This document shows, in pieces, positions 25,790-35,059 of a stretch of 64,000 nt of DNA. The DNA is from Pusillimonas noertemannii (GTDB lineage Bacteria; Pseudomonadota; Gammaproteobacteria; Burkholderiales; Burkholderiaceae_B), in the NCBI RefSeq assembly GCF_003096595.1, contig NZ_QEKO01000006.1, positions 59,796 through 123,795 of the forward strand, given 5' to 3'. How positions within the stretch are numbered: position 1 is the stretch's first letter; every line of letters starts with the position of its first letter. A program made the position numbers and the translations under genes. Under the pieces are notes generated by a model. That model made no database searches and had not been told where the DNA came from. It saw only the letters and a program-made list of their open reading frames with translations.

Positions 25790-27076
25790 ATGGCAACGAA
25801 ACATGAACAGAACGAACTGCTGACACGCACGGGCGCCGGCACGGCGATGGGCGAGCTGTTTCGCCGCTACTGGATACCGGCGCTGCTGTCCGAAGAACTT
25901 CCGGAGCCCGACTGTGCGCCGGTGCGTGTGCAACTGCTTTCCGAGCGGCTGCTGGCGTTTCGCGACAGCAGCGGCCGGCTGGGCCTGGTGGACGAGTTCT
26001 GCGCGCACCGGGGCGTGTCGCTCTGGTTCGGGCGCAACGAAGAAGACGGCCTGCGCTGCCCCTACCATGGCTGGAAGTACGACGTCACGGGCCAGTGCGT
26101 CGACGTGCCTTCCGAGCCGGTTGAAAACGGCTATGCCACGCGCATCAAGCTCAAGTCGTATCCGCTGATCGAGCGCGGCGGGGTGTTGTGGACCTACATG
26201 GGCCCGCCCGAAATGCAGCCCGAGCCGCCCGAGTTCGAGTTCTGCACCGTGGCGCCCGAGCGCAGCTACGTTTCCAAGCGCTTCCAGGACTGCAACTACC
26301 TGCAGGCCATGGAAGGCGGCATCGATTCCAGCCACGTGTCCTTCCTGCACAGCGGCGCGCTCAACCACGATCCGCTGTTCAAGGGCGCCAAGGGCAACCA
26401 GTACAACCTGGGCGACTACAAGGTCAAGTTCGAGGTGGTCGAGTCCAAGGGCGGCCTGCTGATCGGCGCGCGCCGCAATGCCGAAAACGGCAACTACTAC
26501 TGGCGCATCACGCAATGGGTCATGCCCTGCTTTACCGCCATTCCGCCGCGCGGTGACCATCCCATCCACGGCCACTTCTGGATTCCCATCGACGACGACA
26601 CCTGCTGGGCCTGGAGCTACGACTATCATCCCACCCGCGCCCTTACGCCTGAAGAGCGCCAGGCGATGGAAGACGGCAAGGGCATTCACGTCAAGCTCAT
26701 TCCCGGCACATTCATTCCCGCGCAAAACAAGGACAACGACTATCTCATGGACCGTGCCGCCCAGAAGGCCGGCACCACTTACAGCGGCATCGAGGGCATA
26801 GGCATCCAGGACGCCTCGCTGCAGGAAAGCATGGGCGCCATCGTCGACCGCAGCAAAGAGAACCTGGTGGCTACCGACAGCGGCATCATCATGGCGCGGC
26901 ACCGCCTGCGCAAGGCGGCGATGGAGCTGCAAAAGGGCATACAGCCGCCGGGCCGCGACCTGGACGAGCAGAAAGTGCGTTCGGCCTCGATCGTGCTGCC
27001 GCCCGACGCGGTGTTCAAAGAGGCCGCCAAAGAAGCGCTCATCGCCAAGCCGGACGTGCCGGCAGCTTCGGTGTAG
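25790..27076 (+). CDS. Rieske non-haem iron oxygenase, phthalate 4,5-dioxygenase-like alpha subunit
   Basis: A 428-residue oxygenase. The Rieske [2Fe-2S] ligands are C71 and H73 (in [11 protein letters not shown]) and C90 and H93 (in CPYHGW). The catalytic iron site is in [14 protein letters not shown]182 and H187, with D179 as the bridging acid. The N-terminus ([20 protein letters not shown]) is typical of the phthalate-dioxygenase branch, which oxidises aromatic acids and uses a separate FMN/2Fe-2S reductase. No reductase gene is present in the window. It is transcribed from its own regulated promoter and followed by a terminator. Confidence 0.9.
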   Translation: MATKHEQNELLTRTGAGTAMGELFRRYWIPALLSEELPEPDCAPVRVQLLSERLLAFRDSSGRLGLVDEFCAHRGVSLWFGRNEEDGLRCPYHGWKYDVTGQCVDVPSEPVENGYATRIKLKSYPLIERGGVLWTYMGPPEMQPEPPEFEFCTVAPERSYVSKRFQDCNYLQAMEGGIDSSHVSFLHSGALNHDPLFKGAKGNQYNLGDYKVKFEVVESKGGLLIGARRNAENGNYYWRITQWVMPCFTAIPPRGDHPIHGHFWIPIDDDTCWAWSYDYHPTRALTPEERQAMEDGKGIHVKLIPGTFIPAQNKDNDYLMDRAAQKAGTTYSGIEGIGIQDASLQESMGAIVDRSKENLVATDSGIIMARHRLRKAAMELQKGIQPPGRDLDEQKVRSASIVLPPDAVFKEAAKEALIAKPDVPAASV

Positions 27077-27094
27077 AACAAGACAAAATGGGTT

Positions 27095-27121
27095 GGGCCG
27101 CCGCGATGGCGGCCCTTTTTT
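27095..27121 (+). terminator. Rho-independent terminator
   Basis: GGGCCGCC at 27095-27102 pairs with GGCGGCCC at 27108-27115 around a 5-base loop, followed by six Ts. It ends the Rieske gene transcript. Confidence 0.9.
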
Positions 27122-27209
27122 GTCCGAGGCTGCATTGACAGGATGCCGAATGGGGGGCTTCTTTCTAAAGAAGAAGCGGAAGAAAAATGAAGAAGAGGAG
27201 GAGGGGACA

Positions 27210-28862
27210 ATGAAATGGTTCTATGACTTGAGAATCTCGACGAAGCTGCTCGTGGCTTTCGTGGCGGTGCTGGTGCTGACGGTGCTGCTCGGCGTGTTTG
27301 CGGTGGTGCAACTGGCCCGCGTGAACCAGTCGGCGGTGGAGATGCAATCGGTATGGCTGCCCCGCAGCAACGCAGCCATGGAGATCCAGTCCGACCTGGC
27401 GCGCTTCAACAGCATCGAGCTGCAGTACGCGTATGCCGCAGGAGGCGCCGATATGCAGCGGTACGAGTCCAGCATCAACGAAGTGCTGGCCGATTTCGAC
27501 AAAGTGCGTCAGCGCTACCAGCCGCTGCTGGTGGACGAACAGTCCCGGACGTTGTTCCAGCAGCTCAACGACGAGTTTGGCCAATACATGGCGGTACACC
27601 AGCGCGTTTTCCAGCTGATTCGCGATGAGCAAAGCTGGGACGTTCCCACCGTGCTGAAAAGCGACGAGATGGCCGCCATCCACCAGAGCATGGATGCGGC
27701 GGTCGAGGGGCTGATACAGATCAATCAACAGGGCGTGGACGCGGCGGCGCAGGCCGGCCAGGCGCTGTATGCCCAGTCGCGCATGTGGATAGGCGCGGCG
27801 CTGGCGGGCGCAATCGTGCTGGGCCTGTTCCTGGCATTGTGGGTGGCGCGCACCGTATCGCGGCCCTTGAACCAGGCGGTTGAAATGGCCCAGCGCGTCG
27901 CCCAGGGCGACCTGACGGCGCGGCTGCACGCCACCTCGCGCGATGAGACCGGGCGGCTGATGCAGGCGCTGCAGGAAATGAACAGCAGCCTGACCCGCAT
28001 CGTGGGACGCGTGCGCCAGGGCACCGAAAGCATTGCCACGGCTTCCAGCCAGATTGCCGCCGGCAATGCAGATCTTTCCCAGCGCACCGAAGAGCAGGCG
28101 GCCTCGCTGGTGCAGACCGCCAGCTCCATGGAAGAGCTCACCTCTACCGTCAAGCACAATGCCGACAGCGTGCACCAGGCCAACGAACTGGCCAGGGCGG
28201 CGTCCGGCGAGGCCGTGGCCGGCGGCCGGGTGCTGTCGCAGGCGGTGGACACGATGGCCCTGATCCACGCCTCCTCGCGCAAAATCGTGGACATCATCGG
28301 CGTCATCGACGGCATCGCCTTCCAGACCAACATCCTGGCCCTGAATGCCGCCGTCGAGGCGGCGCGGGCCGGCGAAGAAGGCCGCGGCTTCTCGGTGGTG
28401 GCGTCCGAGGTGCGCACGCTGGCGCAGCGCAGCGCGGCGGCGGCCAAGGAAATCAAGGCGCTGATCGACGATTCGGTGAAGAAAGTGCAGGCCGGCTCGC
28501 AACTGGTCAACGATGCGGGCGACACCATGAACGGCATTGTGGCCAGCGTCGAGCGCGTGGCCTCCATCATGGCCGAGATCACGGCGGCCAGCCAGGAGCA
28601 GGCGTCGGGCATCGAGCAGGTGAACCGGGCCGTGGCGCAGATGGATACCGTCACCCAGCACAATGCGGCGCTGGTGGAACAGGCCGCCGCCGCCACGGCA
28701 TCGCTTCGTGATCAGGCCGATGGCCTGGCGCAGGCGGTGGGAGTGTTCAGGCTGGCGCAGGAAGAAGACGAAGCGCCCGAGTCGCGCTATGTGGCCCGGC
28801 TTCCGGCGGATTCCGGCGAAGACAGCGGCCCGCCGCTGGTGTTGTCATACCAGCCGGCATGA
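27210..28862 (+). CDS. Methyl-accepting chemotaxis protein
   Basis: A 550-residue chemoreceptor. A membrane helix at about 12-32 is followed by a periplasmic four-helix-bundle-type sensor, a second helix near 190-212 ([18 protein letters not shown]), a HAMP domain and a long cytoplasmic coiled coil. The signalling tip reads [20 protein letters not shown], with [20 protein letters not shown] next to it. No CheR-binding pentapeptide is seen at the C-terminus. The start is the ATG at 27210 after GAGGAGGAGGGG. Its place beside the catabolic oxygenase suggests sensing of the same or a related compound, but this is inference. Confidence 0.92.
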   Translation: MKWFYDLRISTKLLVAFVAVLVLTVLLGVFAVVQLARVNQSAVEMQSVWLPRSNAAMEIQSDLARFNSIELQYAYAAGGADMQRYESSINEVLADFDKVRQRYQPLLVDEQSRTLFQQLNDEFGQYMAVHQRVFQLIRDEQSWDVPTVLKSDEMAAIHQSMDAAVEGLIQINQQGVDAAAQAGQALYAQSRMWIGAALAGAIVLGLFLALWVARTVSRPLNQAVEMAQRVAQGDLTARLHATSRDETGRLMQALQEMNSSLTRIVGRVRQGTESIATASSQIAAGNADLSQRTEEQAASLVQTASSMEELTSTVKHNADSVHQANELARAASGEAVAGGRVLSQAVDTMALIHASSRKIVDIIGVIDGIAFQTNILALNAAVEAARAGEEGRGFSVVASEVRTLAQRSAAAAKEIKALIDDSVKKVQAGSQLVNDAGDTMNGIVASVERVASIMAEITAASQEQASGIEQVNRAVAQMDTVTQHNAALVEQAAAATASLRDQADGLAQAVGVFRLAQEEDEAPESRYVARLPADSGEDSGPPLVLSYQPA

Positions 28863-29022
28863 CGTAGATTTTTGCAGCGCAAAAGCGGGTCGATCCGCCG
28901 GGCTCCCGGGCGGTTGATGACGGTGCATTTCATCATGTGCCGTCATAGCGCCTGGCGTTCCGCATAGAGGTATGCTACACTGCACCGCAACATTCCCTAG
29001 TATTGTTGTGTAGGAGTAGCAT

Positions 29023-29253
29023 ATGTCCGTCGTTACCATCGACGACACCGCCGGCGTGTCACGGGGCAAGGCGACCAGCCTGGTCTCAATCGCGGCCACT
29101 CTTTTTGTCCTGATCCTCAAAGAGTTCAAGCATGCCCTCGGCCAGGGCGAACCCCTGGGCATCATTCAGTCTCAACTGGCTTCCAAAACCGGCAACGCCA
29201 TCGTGTACGAGTGCGACAGCTGGATAGGCTGGACGAGCAAGAACCTGGATTAA
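29023..29253 (+). CDS. Small hypothetical protein
   Basis: A possible 76-residue protein with TAGGAG 9 bases before its ATG. It contains one moderately hydrophobic stretch (SLVSIAATLFVLIL) and no motif I recognise. Its codon use is less GC-biased than the neighbours. It stands between the chemoreceptor and the convergent nikO gene. It may be real or a chance frame. Confidence 0.4.
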   Translation: MSVVTIDDTAGVSRGKATSLVSIAATLFVLILKEFKHALGQGEPLGIIQSQLASKTGNAIVYECDSWIGWTSKNLD

Positions 29254-29341
29254 GCCATGAACGCGACCGGGCCGGCCTGCTGGCCGACCTGGGTGAATCA
29301 GGCCCTGCGGCTTGGCGGGGCGGCTGGCACCATGCCGTTCG

Positions 29342-30124
29342 TCACGAGCTTTCCCATTCGTGCCCATGCAGATGCGAGTGTTCGCCGCCCGCATGACGGT
29401 GGCGATGCCGGTGGGCCAGATTGCAGCGTTCCAGCAGCTCCATGTCGCGCATGGCCGGGCCTATGGGCCCATCGTAAGCCAGCCGGCCGTTCTCGCCCAG
29501 CACCAGGCAGCGCGATCCGAATTCGGCCGCCATCGACAGGTTGTGGGTGCTGACCACCACGGTGGCCGCCGTATCCAGCAAAAAATCCACCAGCCAGCCC
29601 ACCGAGCGCGGGTCCAGGCTTGCCGACGGCTCGTCCATCAGTATGACCTTGGGTTCCAGTATCAGTATGCTGGCCAGGGCCACTTTCTGCTTCTGCCCGC
29701 CGGACAATGTGAACGGAGGCTTGTCGAGCAGGGTTCGCAGGCCGAGCTGGTCGGCCCACCACGCTACCCGCTCGTCGATGTCGTCCCAGCCCAGGCGGCG
29801 GGGGCCGTAGGCGATCTCGTCGCGCACAGTGGGGTTGAACAGCATGGCCTCGGGGTGCTGGAACAGCAGCACCACCTCTTGGCGGAAGCGGCGCAGCCAT
29901 TGACGGTCTGCCATGCTGGCCTTGTCGATGGGATGGCCATGGTAATGGTAGCTGCCGTGGCTGGGGACCACCAGGCCGTTGAGCAGCTTGAGCAAAGTCG
30001 ACTTGCCGCTGCCATTGGCCCCCAGCAGCACGGTCTTCTCGCCGGGCTGCAGGGCAAGCGAAATATCCGCCAGGGTTTCCCGGGAATCGGGCCAGCCGAA
30101 TCCCACTGCTTGCAGTTCAATCAT
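29342..30124 (-). CDS. nikO: Nickel/cobalt ECF transporter ATP-binding protein
   Basis: A 260-residue ABC ATPase of the CbiO/NikO type. Walker A is GANGSGKST, the signature is LSGGQKQKVALA, Walker B is VILMDEPSASLD, and the switch His is in VSTHNLS. The last 25 residues are His-rich (HRHRHRH and HSHLHGHEW), an unusual tail that may bind the transported metal. The ATG at 30124 overlaps nikQ. It powers nickel or cobalt uptake with the next two proteins. It is the last gene of an operon starting at the TonB receptor. Confidence 0.92.
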   Translation of the reverse strand: MIELQAVGFGWPDSRETLADISLALQPGEKTVLLGANGSGKSTLLKLLNGLVVPSHGSYHYHGHPIDKASMADRQWLRRFRQEVVLLFQHPEAMLFNPTVRDEIAYGPRRLGWDDIDERVAWWADQLGLRTLLDKPPFTLSGGQKQKVALASILILEPKVILMDEPSASLDPRSVGWLVDFLLDTAATVVVSTHNLSMAAEFGSRCLVLGENGRLAYDGPIGPAMRDMELLERCNLAHRHRHRHAGGEHSHLHGHEWESS

Positions 30125-30728
30125 CGAAACATCCCCTCGAACGCATCGCCATGGCGGTGTCGGCGGCGCCGCACACCGATTTGTCCAGCAGGTGGCCCGC
30201 CTGCGCGGCGGCATGGCGCCCGCGCGAGGCAAGACTGGCGCGCACGGGGTTGCGGCTGACGAAGGCCAGCCGGAAGTTGCGTATGATGCGCGTGAAAGTA
30301 CCTATCTGGCCCACGGCCAGCGTAGCGACGAACGCCAGCGTGCGCGAAAACGCCAGTGCGCGCAGTACATTGACGCGGCTGATGAACCAGAAGCCCAGGA
30401 AGACCAGCAGCACGACGCGCAGATTGATCATGAGCAGATAGCGGCCCGAGTACCCGCCCTGCCACCATGCCACCAGCACATAGCCCGCGCTGACGGCCAG
30501 GTTGAAGGCCAGTACGGCCAGCACGGTACGGCGCAACAGGCGCCAGCGCGTTGGTCCGGCGGCGGCGACGGCCATGGCCAGTGCGGCGGCCAGCCAGGCG
30601 GGCTCGTGTACGAAGGTGACGCCCACCACACTGGCCAGATAGGCCAGCAGCCAGCCCTGGGCCAGGCGGCCTTCATCGGGCATGCGCGGGCGCGGCGCGG
30701 GAATTCTTTGCAGGGTTTGAGTCTTCAT
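30117..30728 (-). CDS. nikQ: Nickel/cobalt ECF transporter transmembrane protein
   Basis: A 203-residue membrane protein of the CbiQ/EcfT family with about four to five helices. The coupling region with ATPase-binding motifs is in RTLAFVATLAVGQIGTFTRI and SRNPVRASLASRGRH. It is shorter than typical CbiQ (about 240) and is not highly conserved, so the symbol rests on context. It overlaps nikM by 4 bp and nikO by 8 bp, showing translational coupling. Confidence 0.85.
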   Translation of the reverse strand: MKTQTLQRIPAPRPRMPDEGRLAQGWLLAYLASVVGVTFVHEPAWLAAALAMAVAAAGPTRWRLLRRTVLAVLAFNLAVSAGYVLVAWWQGGYSGRYLLMINLRVVLLVFLGFWFISRVNVLRALAFSRTLAFVATLAVGQIGTFTRIIRNFRLAFVSRNPVRASLASRGRHAAAQAGHLLDKSVCGAADTAMAMRSRGCFDD

Positions 30729-31369
30729 GCGGGACACCAGTTGCGCTTGCGCGCAAAACGCCATACGAACAATGTAAGCAGGGCTTCGCCCACGCCGATC
30801 AAGGCGTGCGGCAGCAGCACGGCCGGCAGGACGATGGAAAAGCCGAAGGGAAAGAACAGCGGCGTGCCGTCGGCGCCATGGGCGACAAGTGGCTGCGCCC
30901 CCAGTACCAGCGCCACCGCCAGGCCCGAGACCATGACCGACAGCCAGGCCGCCGCCGCGACCGCCAGCGCATCGCTGACGTTGTGCAGGACCCGGTAGAC
31001 GCCGACCGCCGACCAGGCGCCCAGCAGCCCCATCGCCAGCGCATTGACCGGCAGGGCGGTGATGCCGCCTGCGCCGAACAGCAGAGATTGCAGCAACAGC
31101 ACCAGGCTGTACGAAAGAAAGGCCAGGCGTGGACCGAACAGCAGGGCCAGCATGGCGACGCCCAGCGCATGGCCCGACGTGCCGCCGGGTATGGGCACCA
31201 TGATCAGGCCCAGGCCGTAGGCCAGCGCGGTCATGGCGGCCAGCTTGGGCACGGTCTGTTCGTCCAGGCTTTGACGCAATCCGCGCGCGGCCCAGTACCA
31301 CGCGGCCGCTGCCACGCCGTAAGCCGGCAGATAGGTTTGAGGAGAGAGGAAGCCGTCGGGAATGTGCAT
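30725..31369 (-). CDS. nikM: Nickel/cobalt ECF transporter substrate-specific protein
   Basis: A 214-residue membrane protein of the CbiM/NikM family. The N-terminus is MHIPDGFLSP; in this family the amino group and the second-residue His coordinate the metal. HALGVAMLALLFGPRLAFL and LVLLLQSLLFGAGGITALP are the usual conserved segments. About seven helices are expected. Nickel rather than cobalt is favoured by the linked nikR and the NikK/NikL-like genes. Confidence 0.92.
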   Translation of the reverse strand: MHIPDGFLSPQTYLPAYGVAAAAWYWAARGLRQSLDEQTVPKLAAMTALAYGLGLIMVPIPGGTSGHALGVAMLALLFGPRLAFLSYSLVLLLQSLLFGAGGITALPVNALAMGLLGAWSAVGVYRVLHNVSDALAVAAAAWLSVMVSGLAVALVLGAQPLVAHGADGTPLFFPFGFSIVLPAVLLPHALIGVGEALLTLFVWRFARKRNWCPA

Positions 31370-31393
31370 GCGCTAGCCTTGCGGTGGGCCCGT

Positions 31394-31876
31394 TCAGGGC
31401 CTGTTTTTTTGCCGAATGAACAGTTGCCATCCCGCGAACAATGCCAGGATGGCAGCCAGGCCGATCAGCAGCTTTGCGGGCCTGCCGAGCGTGTCCGTTG
31501 CGATTGCCGGGCTGTCGGCCGTGCTTTCCGGCGAGGCCGCGGGTACCTTGAAGCGCAGGTCCACGCCGTGCCCGTCGGCCGAAAAGGCGCGCAGCCTCAT
31601 GGTTGCTTCCTCTCCGGGCAGGAAGACGACGCGGCCCTGCGAGTCGGTGCGGCCGGTCTGCACGGGCGTGGCGCCCCGGCCCGCGTAGAGCTCGTAGGTT
31701 TCATAGGAAAACGGTTCACCGTCGGAGTACTGCAGCGTGACCGTCACGGCCTGCTGGCGCTGGACCTGGTTCACGACTTCGTGCGCCTGTGCGGGGGCGG
31801 CAAGCAGCAAGGCCATGGCGGCCATGGCCGCGTAGCGGGGAATACGGTTGCGCGCCAGGGTGGGCAGCTTTATCAA
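31394..31876 (-). CDS. nikL: NikL-like periplasmic/membrane protein of the nickel transporter
   Basis: A protein of about 160 residues with a signal peptide (ALLLAAPAQA), a beta-rich periplasmic domain (QQAVTVTLQYSDGEPFSY, GRTDSQGRVVFLPGEEATMRL) and a C-terminal membrane helix (LIGLAAILALFAGW). This is the layout of NikL, an accessory part of some NikMNQO transporters. I prefer a TTG start at 31876, 7 bases after AAGGAG, which gives a normal signal peptide. An ATG at 31930 would add 18 polar residues. The mature N-terminus begins HEV, and such a terminal His may bind nickel. Confidence 0.75.
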   Translation of the reverse strand: MIKLPTLARNRIPRYAAMAAMALLLAAPAQAHEVVNQVQRQQAVTVTLQYSDGEPFSYETYELYAGRGATPVQTGRTDSQGRVVFLPGEEATMRLRAFSADGHGVDLRFKVPAASPESTADSPAIATDTLGRPAKLLIGLAAILALFAGWQLFIRQKNRP

Positions 31877-31958
31877 GACAGGGCTCCTTCTGGCCTTTGC
31901 GCCTTGATGGTCAGCTATTTGCGTGCTCATGCGACTGCCCTTTTAGTGCTAACAGGCC

Positions 31959-32663
31959 CTACTGGACCTGGAAGATCAGATTGGCCGAGGCCGAGTATTC
32001 ATCGGCCTTGGGGTCGCCCTGCAGGGCCTGCTTGTGCACGATCGACCATGCCTGCCGGCCGGACTCGACGGGCAGGCTGGCCTTGCCCTGGGCATCGGTG
32101 GACACCGGCTTTTCATCGTCGTGTCCGCGCATCAGCCTGGCATTGGGCAGGGGCTTGCCGTCCCACAGTACCTGCACCGGCAGGGCGTCGCCGGCCTTGG
32201 GCGCCTGCGCCGACAAGGGAAGGATTTCCAGCCGCTGGCCGTGGGCCGTGGCCGCGGCGGGGCTGAAGCCCAGCACGGTCTTGCTGAACTTGACCACGTG
32301 AGCGCCGCTGAGCGCGCCTTCGGCCTCGTTCTTGGGAAGATTGACCGACCCCTTGGTGGTCTTGCTCCAGTAGCCGTTGTCGAACTCCAGCGTCAGCACG
32401 GCGGGATCGCCTTGTACTGTGAAGCGAACGCCTTTGTCCGTGTCTTGGCGTGCTGTCTGCAGGGCTTGGCCCTGCAGGTCGAAGGCAGAGACCTGGCGTA
32501 CCTTGTCGTTGACGTAGTTTTCCTGCTTGCCCTGGTGCCCGTACACGACGGCATAGCCGCCTTCCTGGGCAACCGGCCAGGCATCGTGAGCCTGCGCGGC
32601 GGGCAGGGCGACGGCCGCGCTGGCGAGTATCGACAAAGAGAGTGTGCGTATCAGTTGTTTCAT
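31959..32663 (-). CDS. nikK: DUF4198 periplasmic protein, NikK-like
   Basis: A 234-residue exported protein. The signal peptide ends PAAQAHDAWP, giving a mature N-terminal His-Asp, as in nickel-transport DUF4198 proteins. The rest is beta-rich: YAVVYGHQGKQENY, VNLPKNEAEGALSG and VSTDAQGKASLPVESGRQAW. It probably binds nickel in the periplasm and passes it to the ECF transporter. It is 14 bp after the TonB receptor stop and shares its operon. Confidence 0.8.
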   Translation of the reverse strand: MKQLIRTLSLSILASAAVALPAAQAHDAWPVAQEGGYAVVYGHQGKQENYVNDKVRQVSAFDLQGQALQTARQDTDKGVRFTVQGDPAVLTLEFDNGYWSKTTKGSVNLPKNEAEGALSGAHVVKFSKTVLGFSPAAATAHGQRLEILPLSAQAPKAGDALPVQVLWDGKPLPNARLMRGHDDEKPVSTDAQGKASLPVESGRQAWSIVHKQALQGDPKADEYSASANLIFQVQ

Positions 32664-32677
32664 GTCGTTGTACCGGG

Positions 32678-34783
32678 TCAGAGATTGAGGTTGACGCCCA
32701 CCATGAAGCTGCGGGGCGCGGCGGGGGCGTACAGCTGCTGCCCGCCCATGATGAAGGAGTTGGTACTGTACTGCCGGTTGGTCAGGTTGTTGACGGCCAG
32801 GTAGAAGCGCTGGTTCTGGCCCCAGAACTTGCGTTCGTACGAGATGGTCAGGTCGGCAACCGTAAAGCCGTCGAGCGTTTTCGAGCCGTCGGACGACACG
32901 GGGTAGCCCGAGTTGTGCTGCAGGGCCAGGTCAGCCGCCCAGCCGTTGTCGAACCGGTAAGTGCCGCGCAGCAGGGCGGTGCGCCTGGGTACGCTGGGCA
33001 CGGCCTGGCCTTCGATGGAGGGGTCGGCGTGCTGAAGCACCTTGGTGTCCATCCAGGTCAGGGCCGCCGAAAGGTCGAAATTGCGGGTCACGGCGTAGCC
33101 GAGGTCCAGCTCGATGCCCTGGCGGCGGGTCTTGCCGAAGTTCTCGTACACGCCGCCTCCCAGGCTGCGCACTTCGTTCGAGGTGTCGATGCGGAACAGC
33201 GCGGCGTCGACGAACAGGCCGTCCAGCGGCTTCAGCGTGATGCCGGCTTCGACCTGGCGCAGTACGGTGGGGTCCAGCGACTGGCCGTTGGGGCCGTAGC
33301 GGGCGTCTGAAGGCGGAAGCTGGAAACCCTCTGAATAGCTGAGTCGCGTATCGACCACGGACGACCAGGTGGACCGGATGCCTATCTTGGGGCTGGCGTG
33401 CGTATAGCGGGGCATGTCTCCACAGGTGGTGCCGCCCAGTATCTCGTCGGACCTGGCGTGGCAGTCGCCGGTCATGCTGTCGTAGCGCAGCCCAAGAATG
33501 GGGCGGAACATGGGCGAGAGGTTCCACTCGGCCTGCCCGTAGACCGAGAAAGCCTTGCTGCCGTAGTCGCGGTCCAGGTAGGGCAGCGTGCCGCCGGTGG
33601 TCAATGGTGTGTTATGGCGGTTGTCCAGGCCGTCGCGAAAGTTGTAGCGGGTGGATTCATCGACGTATTCAGTGCCCAGGATCCAGTTCAGGTCGCTGCC
33701 GGCCACGGTGTTCAGGCCATTGAGGCTGACGCCCGCGCCCAGGACGTCGCGGTCATAGTCTTCTTCGCGCTGGCGCCATTCCGCCGCCGAGACGGGCCGG
33801 CTGAACGAGCGGGTGAAGGTCTGGCGCGTGAAGTAGCCATAGGCCAGCAGGTCGATATCTTGGGTCAGCGGCGTGCTGAGGTCTATGCGGCCGGTGTAGA
33901 AATCTTTCTTGCCGCCGTCGTTCTGCACGCGGGGGTCCTTGTCGAAGCGGCGGCCGGAACTGTTGTTCTGTTCTTCGGTGATATAGCTGGCCGAATCCCA
34001 CCTGCCCTGGTGCGCCCGGCCCGAAATGGCCAGGGTGGTGTCGCCGCCCAGCTTGAAGCCGAGCCGGCCGGCCACTGTGCCCTGCTCTGTCTTCGACTGT
34101 TGTCGGAAGCCGTCCGAACGATACAGCTGGGCGGCGAAGTTGCCTTCGTGGCCGTCGCCCAGCGGGACGCCCAGGGCGCCCTGCAGGTCGACCGTGCCGA
34201 ACGAGCCCGCCTTGAGGTCGAGCTCGCGATAGTCGCCGCCCTTGCGTGATTCGAAGGCGATGGTGCCGCCGCGGTTGTAGTTGCCGTACAGGGCCGACGA
34301 AGGCCCTTTGAAGACCGTCATTTTCTCGAGTTCGAGCGGAATGATGACGTTCTGGTCGACATAGCCGTCGGCGTGCGACATGGCTTCATTCAGGGGGATG
34401 CCGTCGATGACCATGCCGATGTCGCCGCCGTGGCCGCCATTGGCGAAGCCGCGCATGACGAGGTTGTCGGCCACGCCGCCCAGGCCCAGGCCATTGACCG
34501 ACATGCCCGGCACTTCGCGGAACAGCTCCTGAATGTTGCCCACGTGGCGTTCGCGTATGGTGTCCTGCTCGATGACATTGGCGGTGAAGCCCGAGGTTTC
34601 GGGGGCGAAGCGCTGGCCCTTGACGACGACCTGGCTGAGCTGGACGGGCGAGGCCTGGGCCAGCTGGATCGCCGCGTCGGCATCCGCGGTATCGGCGGCG
34701 TGGGCGCTGGCGGCGGAAAGGGCGGCGCCGGCGGCCAGGATGGCAAGGCGTAGGGGCGTAAGGTGCAGCAAGAATGTCTCCAT
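32678..34783 (-). CDS. TonB-dependent outer-membrane receptor, probable nickel-complex receptor
   Basis: A 701-residue receptor with a signal peptide of about 29 residues (ending ASAHA), a plug domain (QLSQVVVKGQRF, ELFREVPGMSVNGLG, MTVFKGPSSALYGNYNRGGTI) and a 22-strand barrel ending GVNLNL. The frame extends upstream to 35041, but the ATG at 34783 gives the signal peptide. It heads the operon with the nickel transporter genes and is divergent from nikR, so nickel or a nickel chelate is the likely ligand. FMVGVNLNL lacks the usual final Phe. Confidence 0.9.
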   Translation of the reverse strand: METFLLHLTPLRLAILAAGAALSAASAHAADTADADAAIQLAQASPVQLSQVVVKGQRFAPETSGFTANVIEQDTIRERHVGNIQELFREVPGMSVNGLGLGGVADNLVMRGFANGGHGGDIGMVIDGIPLNEAMSHADGYVDQNVIIPLELEKMTVFKGPSSALYGNYNRGGTIAFESRKGGDYRELDLKAGSFGTVDLQGALGVPLGDGHEGNFAAQLYRSDGFRQQSKTEQGTVAGRLGFKLGGDTTLAISGRAHQGRWDSASYITEEQNNSSGRRFDKDPRVQNDGGKKDFYTGRIDLSTPLTQDIDLLAYGYFTRQTFTRSFSRPVSAAEWRQREEDYDRDVLGAGVSLNGLNTVAGSDLNWILGTEYVDESTRYNFRDGLDNRHNTPLTTGGTLPYLDRDYGSKAFSVYGQAEWNLSPMFRPILGLRYDSMTGDCHARSDEILGGTTCGDMPRYTHASPKIGIRSTWSSVVDTRLSYSEGFQLPPSDARYGPNGQSLDPTVLRQVEAGITLKPLDGLFVDAALFRIDTSNEVRSLGGGVYENFGKTRRQGIELDLGYAVTRNFDLSAALTWMDTKVLQHADPSIEGQAVPSVPRRTALLRGTYRFDNGWAADLALQHNSGYPVSSDGSKTLDGFTVADLTISYERKFWGQNQRFYLAVNNLTNRQYSTNSFIMGGQQLYAPAAPRSFMVGVNLNL

Positions 34784-34845
34784 TATTGTTCGGGCTTCGC
34801 TCGCGGCGTCTGCTTTTGCGTCATTCCGGCGTTTCCCCCGCAACA

Positions 34846-34872
34846 GTAAGAAGAAAATATTTTTCTTCTTAC
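34846..34872. promoter_or_regulatory. Perfect inverted repeat, candidate NikR operator
   Basis: GTAAGAAGAAAA at 34846-34857 and its complement at 34861-34872 flank TAT. The ends read GTAAGA-N15-TCTTAC, close to the E. coli NikR site GTATGA-N16-TCATAC. It lies 63 bp before the receptor start in the presumed leader. It could also be a terminator-like stem, because of its A/T runs. Confidence 0.5.
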
Positions 34873-34969
34873 GCGGGCGCAAAATAAAAGCCAACGAATT
34901 GGCCTTTGCCGGGTGTTTCTGGCGCATCGAGCGGCGAAAATCTAGCAACGGCGGAACCGGTTTCTTTCG

Positions 34970-34992
34970 ATCAGAAATTTTTAATTTCTGAT
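34970..34992. promoter_or_regulatory. Perfect 10-bp inverted repeat in the nickel locus control region
   Basis: ATCAGAAATT and AATTTCTGAT flank TTT. It abuts the GGAAC box at 34991-35016, which shares its last two bases. The regulator is unknown. Confidence 0.45.
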
Positions 34993-35016
34993 ATATGGAA
35001 CGCAGTTCCTTTATAT
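34991..35016. promoter_or_regulatory. GGAAC-N3-GTTCC box, IclR-like, at the nickel locus
   Basis: ATATATGGAAC, GCA, GTTCCTTTATAT. The core GGAACGC-N-GTTC and the TTTATA flank match the box at 25677. It stands about 210 bp before the receptor start and about 100 bp before nikR. Confidence 0.5.
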
Positions 35017-35059
35017 GGTTTAATCGTACCCAAGCCCTCACGTCGCGTCAAGCAGTTAT

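Noticed and set aside
34784-35041. Longer N-terminus for the TonB receptor
   Set aside because: The added part is lysine-rich, overlaps the operators and hides the signal peptide that starts at 34783.
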